Part shown: in pieces, positions 1 to 10,613 of the stretch
Layout: each line of letters opens with the position of its first letter
Numbering within the stretch: the stretch's first letter is position 1
Made by a program: the position numbers and the translations under genes
The notes under the pieces: generated by a model
Database searches by the model: none
What the model saw: only the letters and a program-made list of their open reading frames with translations
What the model was told of the DNA's origin: nothing
Assembly (NCBI GenBank): GCA_025201805.1
Contig: MU619260.1
Span: 1-64,000 of the forward strand
Reading direction: 5' to 3'
From: Parasitella parasitica
Lineage: Eukaryota; Mucoromycota; Mucoromycetes; Mucorales; Mucoraceae
DNA length: 64,000 nucleotides

Positions 1-94
1 CTAAAGTATAAATACTCATAACAATTTTATCAAATAAAGGATTATCTTATGATTCACAAAAAAAAGCATTAGTTACACAATCTCGGATATTACA
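1..94. repeat. Dispersed repeat, inverted copy of 36502-36593
   Basis: The first 94 bases match the reverse complement of 36502-36593 with one substitution and two single-base length differences. The inner edge is sharp, because the copies diverge right after the shared TATTACA. The outer edge is cut by the window start, so the full length is unknown. It could be the end of a transposon or a solo terminal repeat. No coding potential was seen. Confidence 0.8.
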
Positions 95-114
95 TCCAGG
101 GGAAAATGGATCTT

Positions 115-139
115 CCCCCCCCCCCACACACACACACAG
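115..139. repeat. C-run followed by (CA)n microsatellite
   Basis: An 11-base C run is followed directly by about seven CA units. It lies upstream of the small ORF that starts at 257. A simple sequence; no function is inferred. Confidence 0.8.
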
Positions 140-256
140 ACCTTCTCGAACAAGGCCAAAAGCATTGAGACATTTGCATCACTGTTTTAGAAAGGAAAAA
201 AAAAAAGAAAGAAAAAGTAGAAAAGGTCTTTTGTTTTTCGTTCCCTCTCGTATATA

Positions 257-682
257 ATGGCGTGTTATACGTTCAAAAGTAGATTTAAAGAATACTTTGA
301 TCATGATTATGCTATTGCTGGTTTCCCGAGGGATCCAATCATTTCCCATTGTCATTCACTATCATCGGCCCGCCAATTAATATATTCTGACAACAGCAGC
401 AGCAGCAGCAGCAGCAGAAACCAAACGCAACTAAGAAAGTGCAATAGTTTACCCACCCGCACTTTAGAACAAAAGAGAACAGTTGCAATCGCTCCTCCAT
501 TATCTCTTACGAATCCAGCCCTTATGTTGTCAACGGTGTCGGCAAAGAAAAATGCCTGTTCGCTAAAAAGAAGAAGCCATGTTAAAAAAAAAAGAAAAAA
601 GAAAATACTACATACAGACAGAGATCCTGTAGCTCAGACGATCCTACGTCTTCAAACATCAATGTCTTTATCCAGCCAATAA
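257..682 (+). CDS. Small basic hypothetical protein with poly-Ser tract
   Basis: A 141-residue single-exon reading frame. It has a Ser run of seven from a CAG/AGC repeat near residues 47-53 and a Lys/Arg cluster near residues 105-116 that could be a nuclear localisation signal. A TATA-like TATATAA sits a few bases before the ATG, and AATAAA follows the stop at about 723. I recognise no domain. It may be a real lineage-restricted gene or a chance ORF in repeat-rich DNA. Confidence 0.4.
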   Translation: MACYTFKSRFKEYFDHDYAIAGFPRDPIISHCHSLSSARQLIYSDNSSSSSSSRNQTQLRKCNSLPTRTLEQKRTVAIAPPLSLTNPALMLSTVSAKKNACSLKRRSHVKKKRKKKILHTDRDPVAQTILRLQTSMSLSSQ

Positions 683-816
683 CACACACGTTGTACAAGC
701 TAACACCCAATGTGTATAAGCAATAAATATTTCATGCGGTTTTATTTAATCGAATTTCATGGCTTGATAGATACAGAAAGTGTAGCAGAACCATACACAA
801 ATACGTACGCGGCAGC

Positions 817-1131
817 CTATCGCTTGGGCGGCAAAGGGTAGGGGTTGGGAAGAGCGGGCTTGTCAGGTCTAATCTTTGGCATAATGGTCTGGTACTTGAG
901 TTTTAGTCGTTGTTGGTGTGGTTTTTTTTTTAACAAAATGTCAATCAATTTCGCCGGTTTATATACTTGTTCGTCAATCGAACAAAGAAAATTAAGACTA
1001 GTATACATCTTGTTAGCAGCTGGTTGCAGATAATACAACCCCAAAGAAAGAGCAAATTTGGCCATGTATGAAGCTTGATCCGTATCACACACAAAGGGTG
1101 TTTGTGCCGGTGTATTGACAACCTTTGACAT
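817..1131 (-). CDS. Hypothetical protein, 104 aa
   Basis: A single reading frame with balanced composition: an amphipathic central part and a Pro/Lys-rich C-terminus ending in LPPKR. I recognise no family. An upstream exon cannot be excluded, because the opposite strand and another frame are also open here. It is kept because composition looks more protein-like than its shadows. Confidence 0.35.
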   Translation of the reverse strand: MSKVVNTPAQTPFVCDTDQASYMAKFALSLGLYYLQPAANKMYTSLNFLCSIDEQVYKPAKLIDILLKKKPHQQRLKLKYQTIMPKIRPDKPALPNPYPLPPKR

Positions 1132-1712
1132 GAGTTGATGTAGGATGCTTTGATGGGGTTTTCATCACTCAACATCTTAAATAGCCAACAGCCAGGCGAT
1201 ACAAAGTACATATTGCTGCATGTAATTCATTCTCTTGTCAAGATTGCATGCAGGTGTAAAAGCACATTGTTCACACAAATCATGCAAGTTGGCTCGATTA
1301 AATTAGTTAAAAACTCAAAGCAAAGTATCTCAATGAAACCAAAACTTTAACAAATCAGCCATCTGAAAGATTCACTATCAATCCAAACTTTGGCATTTAA
1401 TAAGGCTATTATCCATAATATACAGTTACTGTGGCTAATTCGATCTTTGCTATTCTTTTCTACCTTTCACCAATATTTTTAAAGAACATTAACGCTACAT
1501 GTAATATGCGTACAAGCTTTGTGTAATGCACAGAGTTTTACTAGAACTGGATGGTTTCAACTGTGTGTTATTTAGCTCTGGTTTAAAATGTACTTTTTAA
1601 CTTTATGTTGGTTGATCCTGTTCGTTTCTAGATAGTTCCGGAATAAGTACACTTTTTTTTTTCCGCTCAACGTTAAGGTGTATATATGAATCTATTTATT
1701 TCATCTATTCAA
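1132..1712. other. Intergenic, no gene seen
   Basis: AT-rich sequence between the small minus-strand ORF and the 3' end of the BCAT gene. Only short, unsupported reading frames are present. It presumably holds the BCAT 3' UTR. Confidence 0.5.
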
Positions 1713-2328
1713 CTACAATCCTTCTTCGGGCCACATCCAGCCAAAGGTATCCTTAATATCACCAGATTGAATACCGCGGTACTCGTCATAAAGCTTCTTG
1801 AAACCTTCTCCAATTTCACTTTGTTCGCCACTACCAATCAAGATGGTTTGATCGCCACGAACAATCTTTTTGACAGGTGTAATGATGGCAGCAGTGCCGC
1901 AAGCAGCAACTTCCTCAAATTTATGTTCTTCAACCTCCTTTAATGCAACGGCCCTCTCCTCAACCTTCCAGCCCAGCTTTTCTGCAATATCCTCGAGAGA
2001 AAGACGAGTGACGGATCTCAGGATTGAATTGGAGTTGGGTGTGACAAAAGTACGAACACCATCAGCATCTGGCAGGCAGATGTTAGGTCCTTGCGCATAA
2101 AATCAGTGCAGGCAGATAAAACTTACCAGGATATGTGAGAGCAACAAAGTTGGAAGTTGAAAATTCGTCAATGTAGTTGTGGGTCTTGGAATCCAGATGC
2201 AGAGTAAGAGCGTAACCTGCCTTCTTGGCCTTCATAATGGGGCCAAAGGTAGGAGCATAGTTACCACCCAACTTGGATCCACCAGTACCATTAGGAGCAC
2301 CTAAAGGCCGTAGGTCAACACTTTACTA

Positions 2329-2378
<50 letters not shown>

Positions 2379-3040
2379 CTATTACGCCCCCCCCCGCAAA
2401 TGCACACGAGTATCCGCAATAAAACTTACTTCTATCAAAATCTTCAATGATAATGGCGTCAACAGGCTTGACACCGCCAGTGTAGAAAGAGCCAACAGGC
2501 ATGGCGAATACAACAAAGGTGAACTCAGGGGCTGCACCCATACCAATGTAAGGTCCACTGCCGAACAAGAGAGGACGGATGTACAGAGACCCGCCCGTTT
2601 CCTTGGGAGGAACGTATTCCAGGTTGATTTCAACACAACGACGCACGGCTTCAACAAAGGTTTCTTCTGGCACGGTGGGCATGAAGGCCATGTCTGCACT
2701 ACGAGCCATTCGGGCGGCATTCACATAGGGACGGAAAATACGAACACGGCCTTCGGCATCACGGAAAGCCTTCATGCCTTCAAAGCACTTGCGGAAAGCG
2801 TTAGTGGGTATTTGCACTCATCTTTTAGCCTACGCATGACTTTACCTGCTGGCCGTAGTTGAGACCGGTGGCGCACATGTGAACATTCAGCATGGCATCT
2901 TTTTCTACTGTTCCTTGACTCCATCCGTTTTCTTCTGTCCAGGTGTATTTTACGAAGCCATTGATGTCTCTGTATTGGAATCCCATGCTCGAGAAATCAA
3001 AGGTAGCTGAAGGGGGTGTAATAGGTTTAGTGGCAGACAT
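1713..3040 (-). CDS. BCAT: Branched-chain amino acid aminotransferase (class IV, PLP)
   Basis: Transfers the amino group between Leu/Ile/Val and 2-oxoglutarate. Exons, in order, are 3040-2846, 2787-2430, 2300-2127 and 2089-1713, giving 367 residues, a normal length for the family. Visible family features are the N-terminal LNYGQ block followed after the splice by FEGMKAFRD, the RPLLFGSG block, the PLP-lysine block SKLGGNYAP (Lys near 193), and ALTYPGPN across the last splice. The first intron is 58 bp. The second is 129 bp and carries a (TAC)n microsatellite. The third is only 37 bp, yet its removal restores frame and conserved sequence. No transit peptide is obvious, so a cytosolic Bat2-like enzyme is as likely as a mitochondrial one. 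Confidence 0.95.
2328..2377. repeat. (TAC)n microsatellite inside BCAT intron 2
   Basis: About 16 copies of TAC on the plus strand, read as GTA/TAG repeats on the coding strand. It lies wholly inside the 2301-2429 intron, just upstream of the 3' splice site. It supplies many decoy AG acceptors. Confidence 0.9.
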
Positions 3041-3240
3041 TGTAGCTTTTTTTTTTTTTTTTGTTGTTGTTGTTGTTGTTTTTACTCAAGGTAATAAAGT
3101 AAAAAGAGAAGGGTAAAAAGGTAGAATATTACATCCGAGTTTAATTATATTGGTGTAAATTTGACAGTTTTATCCAATAAAAGCTTGGATGACTCTTTTT
3201 AACTCACTCAATCATATAAAGCAAACTACCAGCGCCTTAT

Positions 3241-4763
3241 TTACTGAGTTTGCTGTCCTGGGGCTGCAGCGGTTGATGTTGACTCTGGTTCATCCGAAAT
3301 CACGGATTGGTAGATTGTGCCAATGAAACTCAATGCATGGATGCGATTGGCAAGGTCAGCTTTACTGCATTTTGCATCACCCAAGACCTCATCACACACA
3401 TCACGTAGTACACCTTCAATTTCCAATTTGGACCCTCTCCATATAGCCTCCAAACCCTGTTTTTTTCAACAAGTTTTAAAAAGACTGCCATTAAAAATGT
3501 TGCCCGTGTAAAAGCACTCGTAAATTACCTTTGCAGCGGCTGCTTCCTCCAGCTTGGCTCTTTCGGGTTCAGACAATCCCTTCTCCTCCGCCTTCTGTAG
3601 CTCACCAAACGTGGATTGCAAATCATACGCAGTTCTCAAGGTGCCGACGGTTTGGCTGAAGATGTACCCCTTTTCACGAATGCTGTAATACATGCCTCCC
3701 AAGCCAAACGCAGACTTTCTGCTTCCATATTGGTTCGCTTTGGCAGAGTAGATATAGCCGATGGTATGTAGAAGATCTACGCCATGATTCTCCAGCTTGA
3801 GATCTTCCGCTTCTTTTTTGATGGACTTTTTGAATTCTTGTTCGCCAAGGGTATTGTATAAATCAAGCTTGTGGATCAGCTTTTCAACAAGAGCTTCAAC
3901 ACGTCGTGTACGCACCAAATTGCGCTCTTGTTCGTTTGCAGCCTTCTGCGCTTGCTGCTCTGCCTTTTCTTCGGGAGTCAGCTCTGTCTCCTCAGCCTCT
4001 GCTGTATCCAGTGCCTCGCGCATGTCCTTGCCGATAGAAATTTCTCCAATTATATCCACAAACAGGTCGCCTCCAAACGATTGTTTAAAAAAGTCTTCGG
4101 GGTCCACTGTAGCTCATCCCATGTTAACACACCCCCGCATAGAGCTGATGAATCCCACTTACCAAATCCGCCGTCAGGTTTGACGCCGTTATCCTCGCCG
4201 TACTCGTTGTATTTCTTTCTTAGCTTGGGATCTGATAAAACTTGGTGGGCTTCCGATAGTTTCTTAAACTAGAGTGACAAGACGTTTCATGACCCAGTGA
4301 CTAAACAAACATGTTTCCCAATCATTACCTTTTCCTCCATTGTGGGATCGCCTGGGTTTTTGTCTGGATGGAGAATAACAGCACGTCTTCTATATGCTTT
4401 TTTAATCTCTTCTGGCGTTGCAGTGACCGACACACCCAAGATTTCGTAGTATTCTGTCGATATAGGGTTTTGATCTGGAAAAACAAAAAAACCAAGTTGG
4501 TATCAAACACACACACTTGGTCAAGCACACAAAGCATTACCAGTTCCTCTCTTTCTCGCCGCTCTAGGCTTCGACGCATTTGATTTAGATTCTGCATGCT
4601 CGGCCACTGTGTAGGAATCTATTTGCCCACAGGCCCAGCACTTTACTGAAACTGTTTGTCCAACCGGCTGGCCTTGGGGATAAAACTCGATAGGAGTGAT
4701 GCATTTTTTACACGATGATTTGATATATGGTTCTGGCTTTCTAGAGTCGAATATCTGTGCCAT
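3241..4763 (-). CDS. DnaJ/Hsp40 with N-terminal Cys pairs and DnaJ-X domain (Caj1/Djp1-like)
   Basis: Hsp70 co-chaperone, 422 residues. Exons are 4763-4541, 4474-4329, 4268-4163, 4106-3529 and 3456-3241. The first ~75 residues hold two C-x2-C pairs (CKKC and CWAC) typical of a small zinc ribbon. The J domain follows, from about residue 80, with YYEILGV and the HPD triad at about 110-112. A charged segment rich in Glu and Gln leads into the X-domain (about 200-400), which contains [13 protein letters not shown]. This architecture matches the yeast Caj1/Djp1 group. The Djp1 role in peroxisomal and mitochondrial import is known for the family, not shown here. The N-terminal Cys pairs are an addition relative to the yeast proteins as I remember them. 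Confidence 0.9.
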
Positions 4764-4920
4764 TTTTCTTTTTCTTTTGTCTTTTATTTCAGTTGTAAAT
4801 GTATAGAGAGAAAAGAGAGAAAAAAAAAAAAAAAAAAAAAACAGACAACAAAACTATAGTACGAAAAGAAGAGCCACCCGGGGGGTGTGAAGGTAAAAGA
4901 TTTTTTTCTTCACATGTCAT

Positions 4921-6936
4921 TTAAATGAGCATTCCAGCAATGGCAGCCGACAGCCAAGTGCTCAATGAACCACAGATCAAAGCCGAAATAGCTAAATGTG
5001 ATATTTCACCTGTTCTCGAAGGAGCCAGTGTACCGAGGACACCAACTTGCATACCCACACTGCCAAAATTCGCAAATCCACAGAGGGCATATGTAGCTAC
5101 AATCTGGGACCTGGTGGATAGCTGTCCTTTGTAGGTATCTGTCAGTTGCTTGTAGGCGATAAACTCGTTTGCCCATATCTTTGTCGCCATAAGCCTCCCT
5201 ACAATCACCAAATCCTTATCGTCCGCCCCTATAAGCCAGGCAACCTAACGGCGTACATGCTGTTAGTGTCGGTCCATCTGGTAGAGCTATTGTGGAAGAA
5301 GAAAAAAATACTTGCAGGTACAAACAGGTATCCGGTTACTAATTCAAGCGTCAAGTCTTTGATTGTCAAAAAGTTTCCTAGCCACGTGAGAAACGAATTG
5401 ACGGCGTACAAGGTAGCGAGAATGGATATGATGTTGGCTATTATCAGCAACGAAATTTTGACGCCTACCTCCGCGCCTTTACCAAGCGCATGGAGGATGT
5501 TTGCAGTATCGTCATCTTGATGGCGTGGAATCGCTGCGTTTTCCTTTGTATCTGGCTCTTCTGTCTCGGGATATCTCAGCTTTGATATGGCTACTGAGCA
5601 TGGAATAGACATGATACATGATGTCAACAAAGCCTGGCCCGACACGCCCATAGCAATGTACCCGTACAAGACGGATCCCGAGATGGTTGCAAATCCTGAC
5701 GTCAAGATTTGGTGTATTTCTGACTTGGTGAGTGTGGGTACCAGAGGTTCAATCAGCAGAGCGTTTTCAGACGCCCCTAAAAAGGGCTATTTTTGCCACA
5801 TGTGTCAAATTGTTGTTGTGGTGTAAATGTTTGTGGTTTGGAATAACAGACTTACAGATGCAACGGCTACAATGGATTCTGCTCCTGAGATGCCTAAAAC
5901 TGCAATAAAGACCACTGCCAGCTTCTTGAGAAGCCATTGTATGGTCCCTAAATAATACAACATTTGCACGGTCGATGCGAAAAAGATGAGCGCTGGAAAC
6001 ACGTTCAGAGCAAAGGTGTTGGCGCTGACAGCGGCTGTGCCAAATACGAATTCTGCTCCAAACCAAGCATTGTGGAGATATTGCTCGGCGAAATCGGCTA
6101 TCCATTTAAATAGATCGTGTCCTACCGAAGATCGAAATACAAACAAAGCTAGTACAAACTGCATCAATATGGCAGTGATCACTGTATTCCATTGTACATG
6201 TTTGCGGTGCTATGTTTTGTGTACAGCTCGTTTATCAGTCCACATACCCCAAATTACGCTCATTGTATTATGCTATTTACCACAGACGATGCAAATGTGC
6301 CCATCACAAACACAAACAATCCACAAAGCGAAATCAATCGTCGAAGTCGAGGAGATTCCTCCTTTTCAGGAAACGAGAATACAGTAGCTGTGATGACAGA
6401 CAGCACAAGAAAGCCGTACGCAACAGTGCGTGTAACGTAAGTTGTATGCTGATGTATTGTAGTTGATATCGCACGAGTACATTTCTTCCATGGCGTAGTA
6501 ACGACAGCAGTTGGTACGTGACAAAATAGCATGTAGCAGGTAATGAAAGCGTATATGATACCTAGGACCAGCAATTCTTGGCTGTATCCTTTTGGTATCT
6601 GTAATGCGTAGGCCGCACAAAGGAAACCAGTAAGGGCCAACCAAATCAGCACACTAGCAGCAAAAATAATAATTCCAGCTGTAAGTATAAATATATATAT
6701 ACCGTATATGGCACTCTCGGCTAGTAATTTCTTATATATATATATTCTACGTACTGTATTTGTATTCTAAATCGACGGGTATAGCTGGCTTTGTTTTTTG
6801 GATTTGGTGCGCTGTTTACAGACGAATTGGAGAGTTGATCTGGCTCAGATTTCATGTCAATAGCATGCATGTGGTTGGGCTGCTGGTCACTTGTGTGGTC
6901 CACTATGGAGGAATCAGCGTTATTTTCTTTATGCAT
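4921..6936 (-). CDS. Concentrative nucleoside transporter (CNT/SLC28 family)
   Basis: Cation-coupled nucleoside uptake at the plasma membrane, 567 residues. Exons are 6936-6755, 6653-6281, 6209-5856, 5786-5316 and 5244-4921. The N-terminus (about 60 residues) is hydrophilic and Asn/Ser rich, and is followed by many membrane segments. Family motifs are visible: GISGAES leading across a splice into PFLGASENALL, the substrate and cation site, then GYLFVP joined to VAWLIG. That last join uses an intron (5245-5315) whose donor is GCAAGT, a GC-AG intron. No GT donor gives the conserved frame. The first intron (6654-6754) is the least certain, because an acceptor nearer 6679 breaks the frame. Confidence 0.9.
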
Positions 6937-7291
6937 CTCCTCGTTTTATATATATTTGGAAGAAAGACGAATAAAAGTAAAGAGACAAGAAAAAAAAAAA
7001 ACTAAAAAGAAAAGGAAGAGGCCTACTCGTTTTTAAGGTTTCTCGACATTTTAATGATTTGATGTATTCGATACATACAAGACTGCAGTTGATCTGTATA
7101 ACATCTACTGTATCTAGTGACACTGGATCCATGCCACCCATATTATCGGTCCGTGAGTATTGCCAAATATACAATCAAATCCTTTCATCTTGTTTTCCAT
7201 GGTTTTTGTATGCATGTTAATTAGCCCGCTTGATACCATTCAGCACTAGCATCTAGTTCAAGCCTTCTTCTCAAGCCATATGATCTTATTT

Positions 7292-7327
<36 letters not shown>

Positions 7328-7661
7328 GCATCGTTGTTTTTTTTCAAGACGACCCATCTCCTGCACCCTTCAAGTTATATTTATTCTATTTATGAAACGT
7401 ATATGTTGAATGTAAATCTTGTACACAAATCAATAAAGTTTAATGCAGGGACCTCTCTTAATTTATTCTTTTGTAGAAGGAAAAAAAAAAGCCAGGTTGT
7501 TTATTCATTCAATCAGAAAGAGGGATGGTAAAAGTGAGAGTAAAATTAGGAGGTGGTATTATTGTTCAGTATAAAAGAAAATGAGGAGTAAATAGTAACC
7601 ATATATATAATTTCATAGTATTAGGTAAAATAATGATACACATATGTTGTTGATAATCAAA
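6937..7661. other. Intergenic with (TTG)n run
   Basis: Spacer between the CNT start and the 3' end of the Sec2-like gene. It contains a TTG trinucleotide run at about 7291-7326 and short A and T runs. Leu-rich or Lys-rich frames here come from the repeats and are not credible genes. Confidence 0.6.
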
Positions 7662-9334
7662 TCAAGAACAAGAGGATGATGCAGATGTCCTTGCCGATTC
7701 TACAGTGGACAGTGTAATAGATGATTCCGTTGAGCTAGACAGCCTTTCCATGATAGATTCAGAAAGCAATACCACGCTGTGGTTGATATCCTCACCATGA
7801 AATGCCATGGCGATCTTTTCATGGTGGATGCCACACTTTTGCAGCATATTGGGAAGAGCACCCATTCTAGAGCAAATTCACATGAATAGAGTTTTCAGGC
7901 GTAGCAATAGCTTGCAACTTACCTAGCAAGAAACATTTGTAATCGAAGCCGTACAGATTGCTGATACAGCTCATGGAGTGATCTATGCTTGTAGACACCA
8001 GCACGGAGATGTCGTATAAATAGATAGAATTCAATGACAGCCTGTAGCCTATCTCGACAGTAACGATCAATACAGGCCCATTCATCAAAGTACGATATTC
8101 TAAATCTGTACTTCAGTTCTTGCTGTCTAGACGATTTATGTATGTTTCTACCACACGCTTGGCAGCCCAGGAACACAGAGGAAGCGGTAAATCTCTCCCA
8201 AAGCGTAGCAGATGCTTCTTCCTTCAATTGACGTATAGCCTGTTCAGTTACAAATCCTTCTGGGCACTCCTCTACAAAACATGTCTTGACCAAGATAGCA
8301 TCCATGATCTTCTTGCTCGAAATTTTAGGATTTGGACCAAATCTTAAACATGGTTCGATATCGTCACGAATACAATATTTCATGTATTTTAATGAATGTA
8401 ATTTTCGTAAGGGCGTTTTCTGCACGAGTTGAATGAAATCGTTCAAATCTTCTAAAGCAACTTGATCTTCTAATGTGTCCATGTGGAGTCCCAAGTCCAA
8501 TCCGTGCATTAAAACGGTCTCCACCTGAGCACGAGTGTATGTATCGATCACACTGTTTTCAGCTAGTGTATTGCAATCCTCTATTTGTGTTGAAGTAGGC
8601 GAAAGAGGTGATTGAGGCTGCTCGTCCACAGAATTCGAAAAGACAGGATTAGTGTCTTCCATTTTGTTTCGTATTTGGGTTAATTGGCCAGAGGCATCCT
8701 CTAGCAAAGACTTGGCATCTTTAAGTTCCTGCCCTAACTGGCTATTTTTGGTCTTGATGACTAGCTGCTGTGCCTTTTCTGTTGTAATCATGCGGTTGGC
8801 TTCCTCAAACAATCGCACTGTTAAATCTTCCAGCTCTCTCTTTACATTTTCCTTGGATTGTTGAATATCCTTGACTTTTGATGTCTCTTCTTTACATTTA
8901 ACCTCTAATACTTTCAAATCGTGTTGTAGAGACTGGATTCCTTTGCGTGTCGATTCAATCGATTGCTGCTTCTCTGTTAATTTTTGTTCCAAATGCATCT
9001 TTTTTGCATCTAATTCGTTTTTTTCATGGCGTAATGTAGATTTTTGTCGTTTTAAGGCATACAGTTGAGTTTTGGTTTCATCGTAGCCTGATTTTACAGA
9101 TTCAAATGATAACACATTTCCACAATCTAGACACTCAAATTCAGACGAAAGCTGATGGCATTGACAAACGAGCGATTTTAGTGAAATTACTGGGCTATTA
9201 GTTGATGTTGTGGTATAACTACTATCTTGATACGCTTTATCCAACATAACTACTGATGGCATCATATCATCTGGTTTTATATTGATGTTTAAATTCAATA
9301 TCTGCTGCTCTGTTGTCGTAGTTTCGGTTGCCAT
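7662..9334 (-). CDS. SEC2: Sec2/Rabin-type guanine nucleotide exchange factor
   Basis: Probable GEF for the Sec4/Rab8 GTPase on secretory vesicles. Exons are 9334-7923 and 7866-7662, for 538 residues. Residues ~80-235 form a continuous heptad coiled coil containing LTVRLFEEAN at about 171-180, the signature core of the Sec2 GEF domain. Two Cys pairs (C57/C59 and C68/C71) precede it, as in a minimal zinc-binding knuckle. The C-terminal half (about 270-480) is a conserved helical region with another CQACG pair, and the tail is Ser/Thr rich. It pairs functionally with the exocyst subunit SEC3 at the far end of the window; both act in polarised exocytosis. Confidence 0.85.
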
Positions 9335-9636
9335 GGTGATTCAGGAACAAGAAATAAATGCAAAGGAAGGAAAGAGGAAAAGAAGAAAAAGAAAGCAAGG
9401 ATAATCTATTTTATTTTTTATTTTTCAAAAGGGGATAAATGACGCATCTTTATTTGTGCACCCAACCTTTTGCAAGAAAGAAAAGATAACATGCCCCTAT
9501 TTCAATAGAGAGAAAAGATGCCATTAAGCTTTTTTCTTTTTTCATTTTGGCATTTTTAAATAACGGTAGAGCACCACTCAAAGAGTTTAGCGATTGAAAA
9601 AAATTTCTCTCCTTTTAAAAAACAACAACTATAAAA
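9335..9636. promoter_or_regulatory. Divergent promoter region between SEC2 and the FCP1-like gene
   Basis: 302 bp separate two head-to-head start codons. Purine and pyrimidine runs lie on the SEC2 side, and CTATAAAA lies directly before the ATG at 9637. No other element is assigned. Confidence 0.5.
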
Positions 9637-10404
9637 ATGTCAAAACGACTACAACGATTCAAACCTAAAAAATCATATCTGGATACAGTCAATATTGAAT
9701 CAATCAAGTTACATCAGCCCTTGACAAATCAATTATTAATATTAGATTTGAATGGCACATTGGTATCCAGAGTGCGCAACAACAAATCCATGTACGTCCG
9801 CCCTTACAGCCAGCAATTCATCGATTATGTATTCGACAACTTCAATGTGATGCTGTGGTCTAGTGCACAACCTCACAGTGTCAACAACATGAGCCGCCTA
9901 TTTGGAAAACACAGGGAAAAATTATCATTAATTTGGGATCGCACAAGCTTTGGGCTCTCCGCGGCCGATTACAATCGCAAGATACTTACTATCAAAGACC
10001 TAGACAAAGTATGGGAGCATTTCAAAGGCCAATACAACGCCACAAATACCATACTGCTCGATGATTCACCTAAAAAAGCCCAATTGCACCCGTATAACTG
10101 CATCCATCCCAGTGAATTTGAACATGGTGCACCAGCGTTTGTTTCGAGCGGCGAGTCTGAACTTTTACATGTTTTAGACTATCTCAAAGTTTTACAACTT
10201 CAGAGCAATGTGTCAAACTACATGCGTAAACATCCCTACCACACATTGGAAAAGGACACAGCACAAAACAGCTTTGAAACAAAGTTTTACCTATTTGCCG
10301 ACGATTACGATAAAGCGGGCCAAATAGTAGATCTGCAGCAGAGAAAAAAAAAAAGCACAACTGATGTATTAATAACAAACATGTCCAATTTGAAGTTGCA
10401 GTAG
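9637..10404 (+). CDS. FCP1/NIF-type HAD-superfamily protein
   Basis: A 255-residue single-exon protein with an FCP1-homology (NLI-interacting factor) domain. The HAD nucleophile motif reads DLNGT at residues 37-41. The first Asp is present, but the second, the usual general acid/base, is Asn. Motif II (LWSSAQ, about 73-78) and the distal acidic motif LLDDSP (about 140-145) are present. This DLNGTL form recurs, as I recall, in a fungal-specific group of FCP1-like proteins, so it is probably not a sequencing error. Phosphatase activity is uncertain. Confidence 0.85.
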   Translation: MSKRLQRFKPKKSYLDTVNIESIKLHQPLTNQLLILDLNGTLVSRVRNNKSMYVRPYSQQFIDYVFDNFNVMLWSSAQPHSVNNMSRLFGKHREKLSLIWDRTSFGLSAADYNRKILTIKDLDKVWEHFKGQYNATNTILLDDSPKKAQLHPYNCIHPSEFEHGAPAFVSSGESELLHVLDYLKVLQLQSNVSNYMRKHPYHTLEKDTAQNSFETKFYLFADDYDKAGQIVDLQQRKKKSTTDVLITNMSNLKLQ

Positions 10405-10568
10405 AATCCAATCAAATTGGCACGTAAAAAGAGCCATTGGCTGGCCAAAATAGATATTGCATCTCAATGTAAAACAAGTTACACACTTTAAAGAAATAGG
10501 GGATCAGACTATGATGAAAAAACTTATAAAATCTAATTGTTTTACCTTTTTTTTTTTTTTTTTTTTTT

Positions 10569-10578
10569 NNNNNNNNNN
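10569..10578. other. Assembly gap (10 N)
   Basis: Ten N bases flanked by a T run on the left. They lie just before the glycosyltransferase start, so promoter sequence is missing. Confidence 0.99.
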
Positions 10579-10613
10579 TCTCTCTCTTCTTATAAACAAA
10601 ATAATAGACGCAA

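Noticed and set aside
6679..6750. Alternative first intron of the CNT gene (donor GTAGAA, acceptor TTACAG)
   Set aside because: It leaves the following exon out of frame. The 6654-6754 intron keeps the frame, so it was chosen.
7280..7531. Leu/Phe-rich frame starting MILFLLLLLL
   Set aside because: It is generated by the TTG repeat, has no family features and no splice support; it is not a signal peptide gene.
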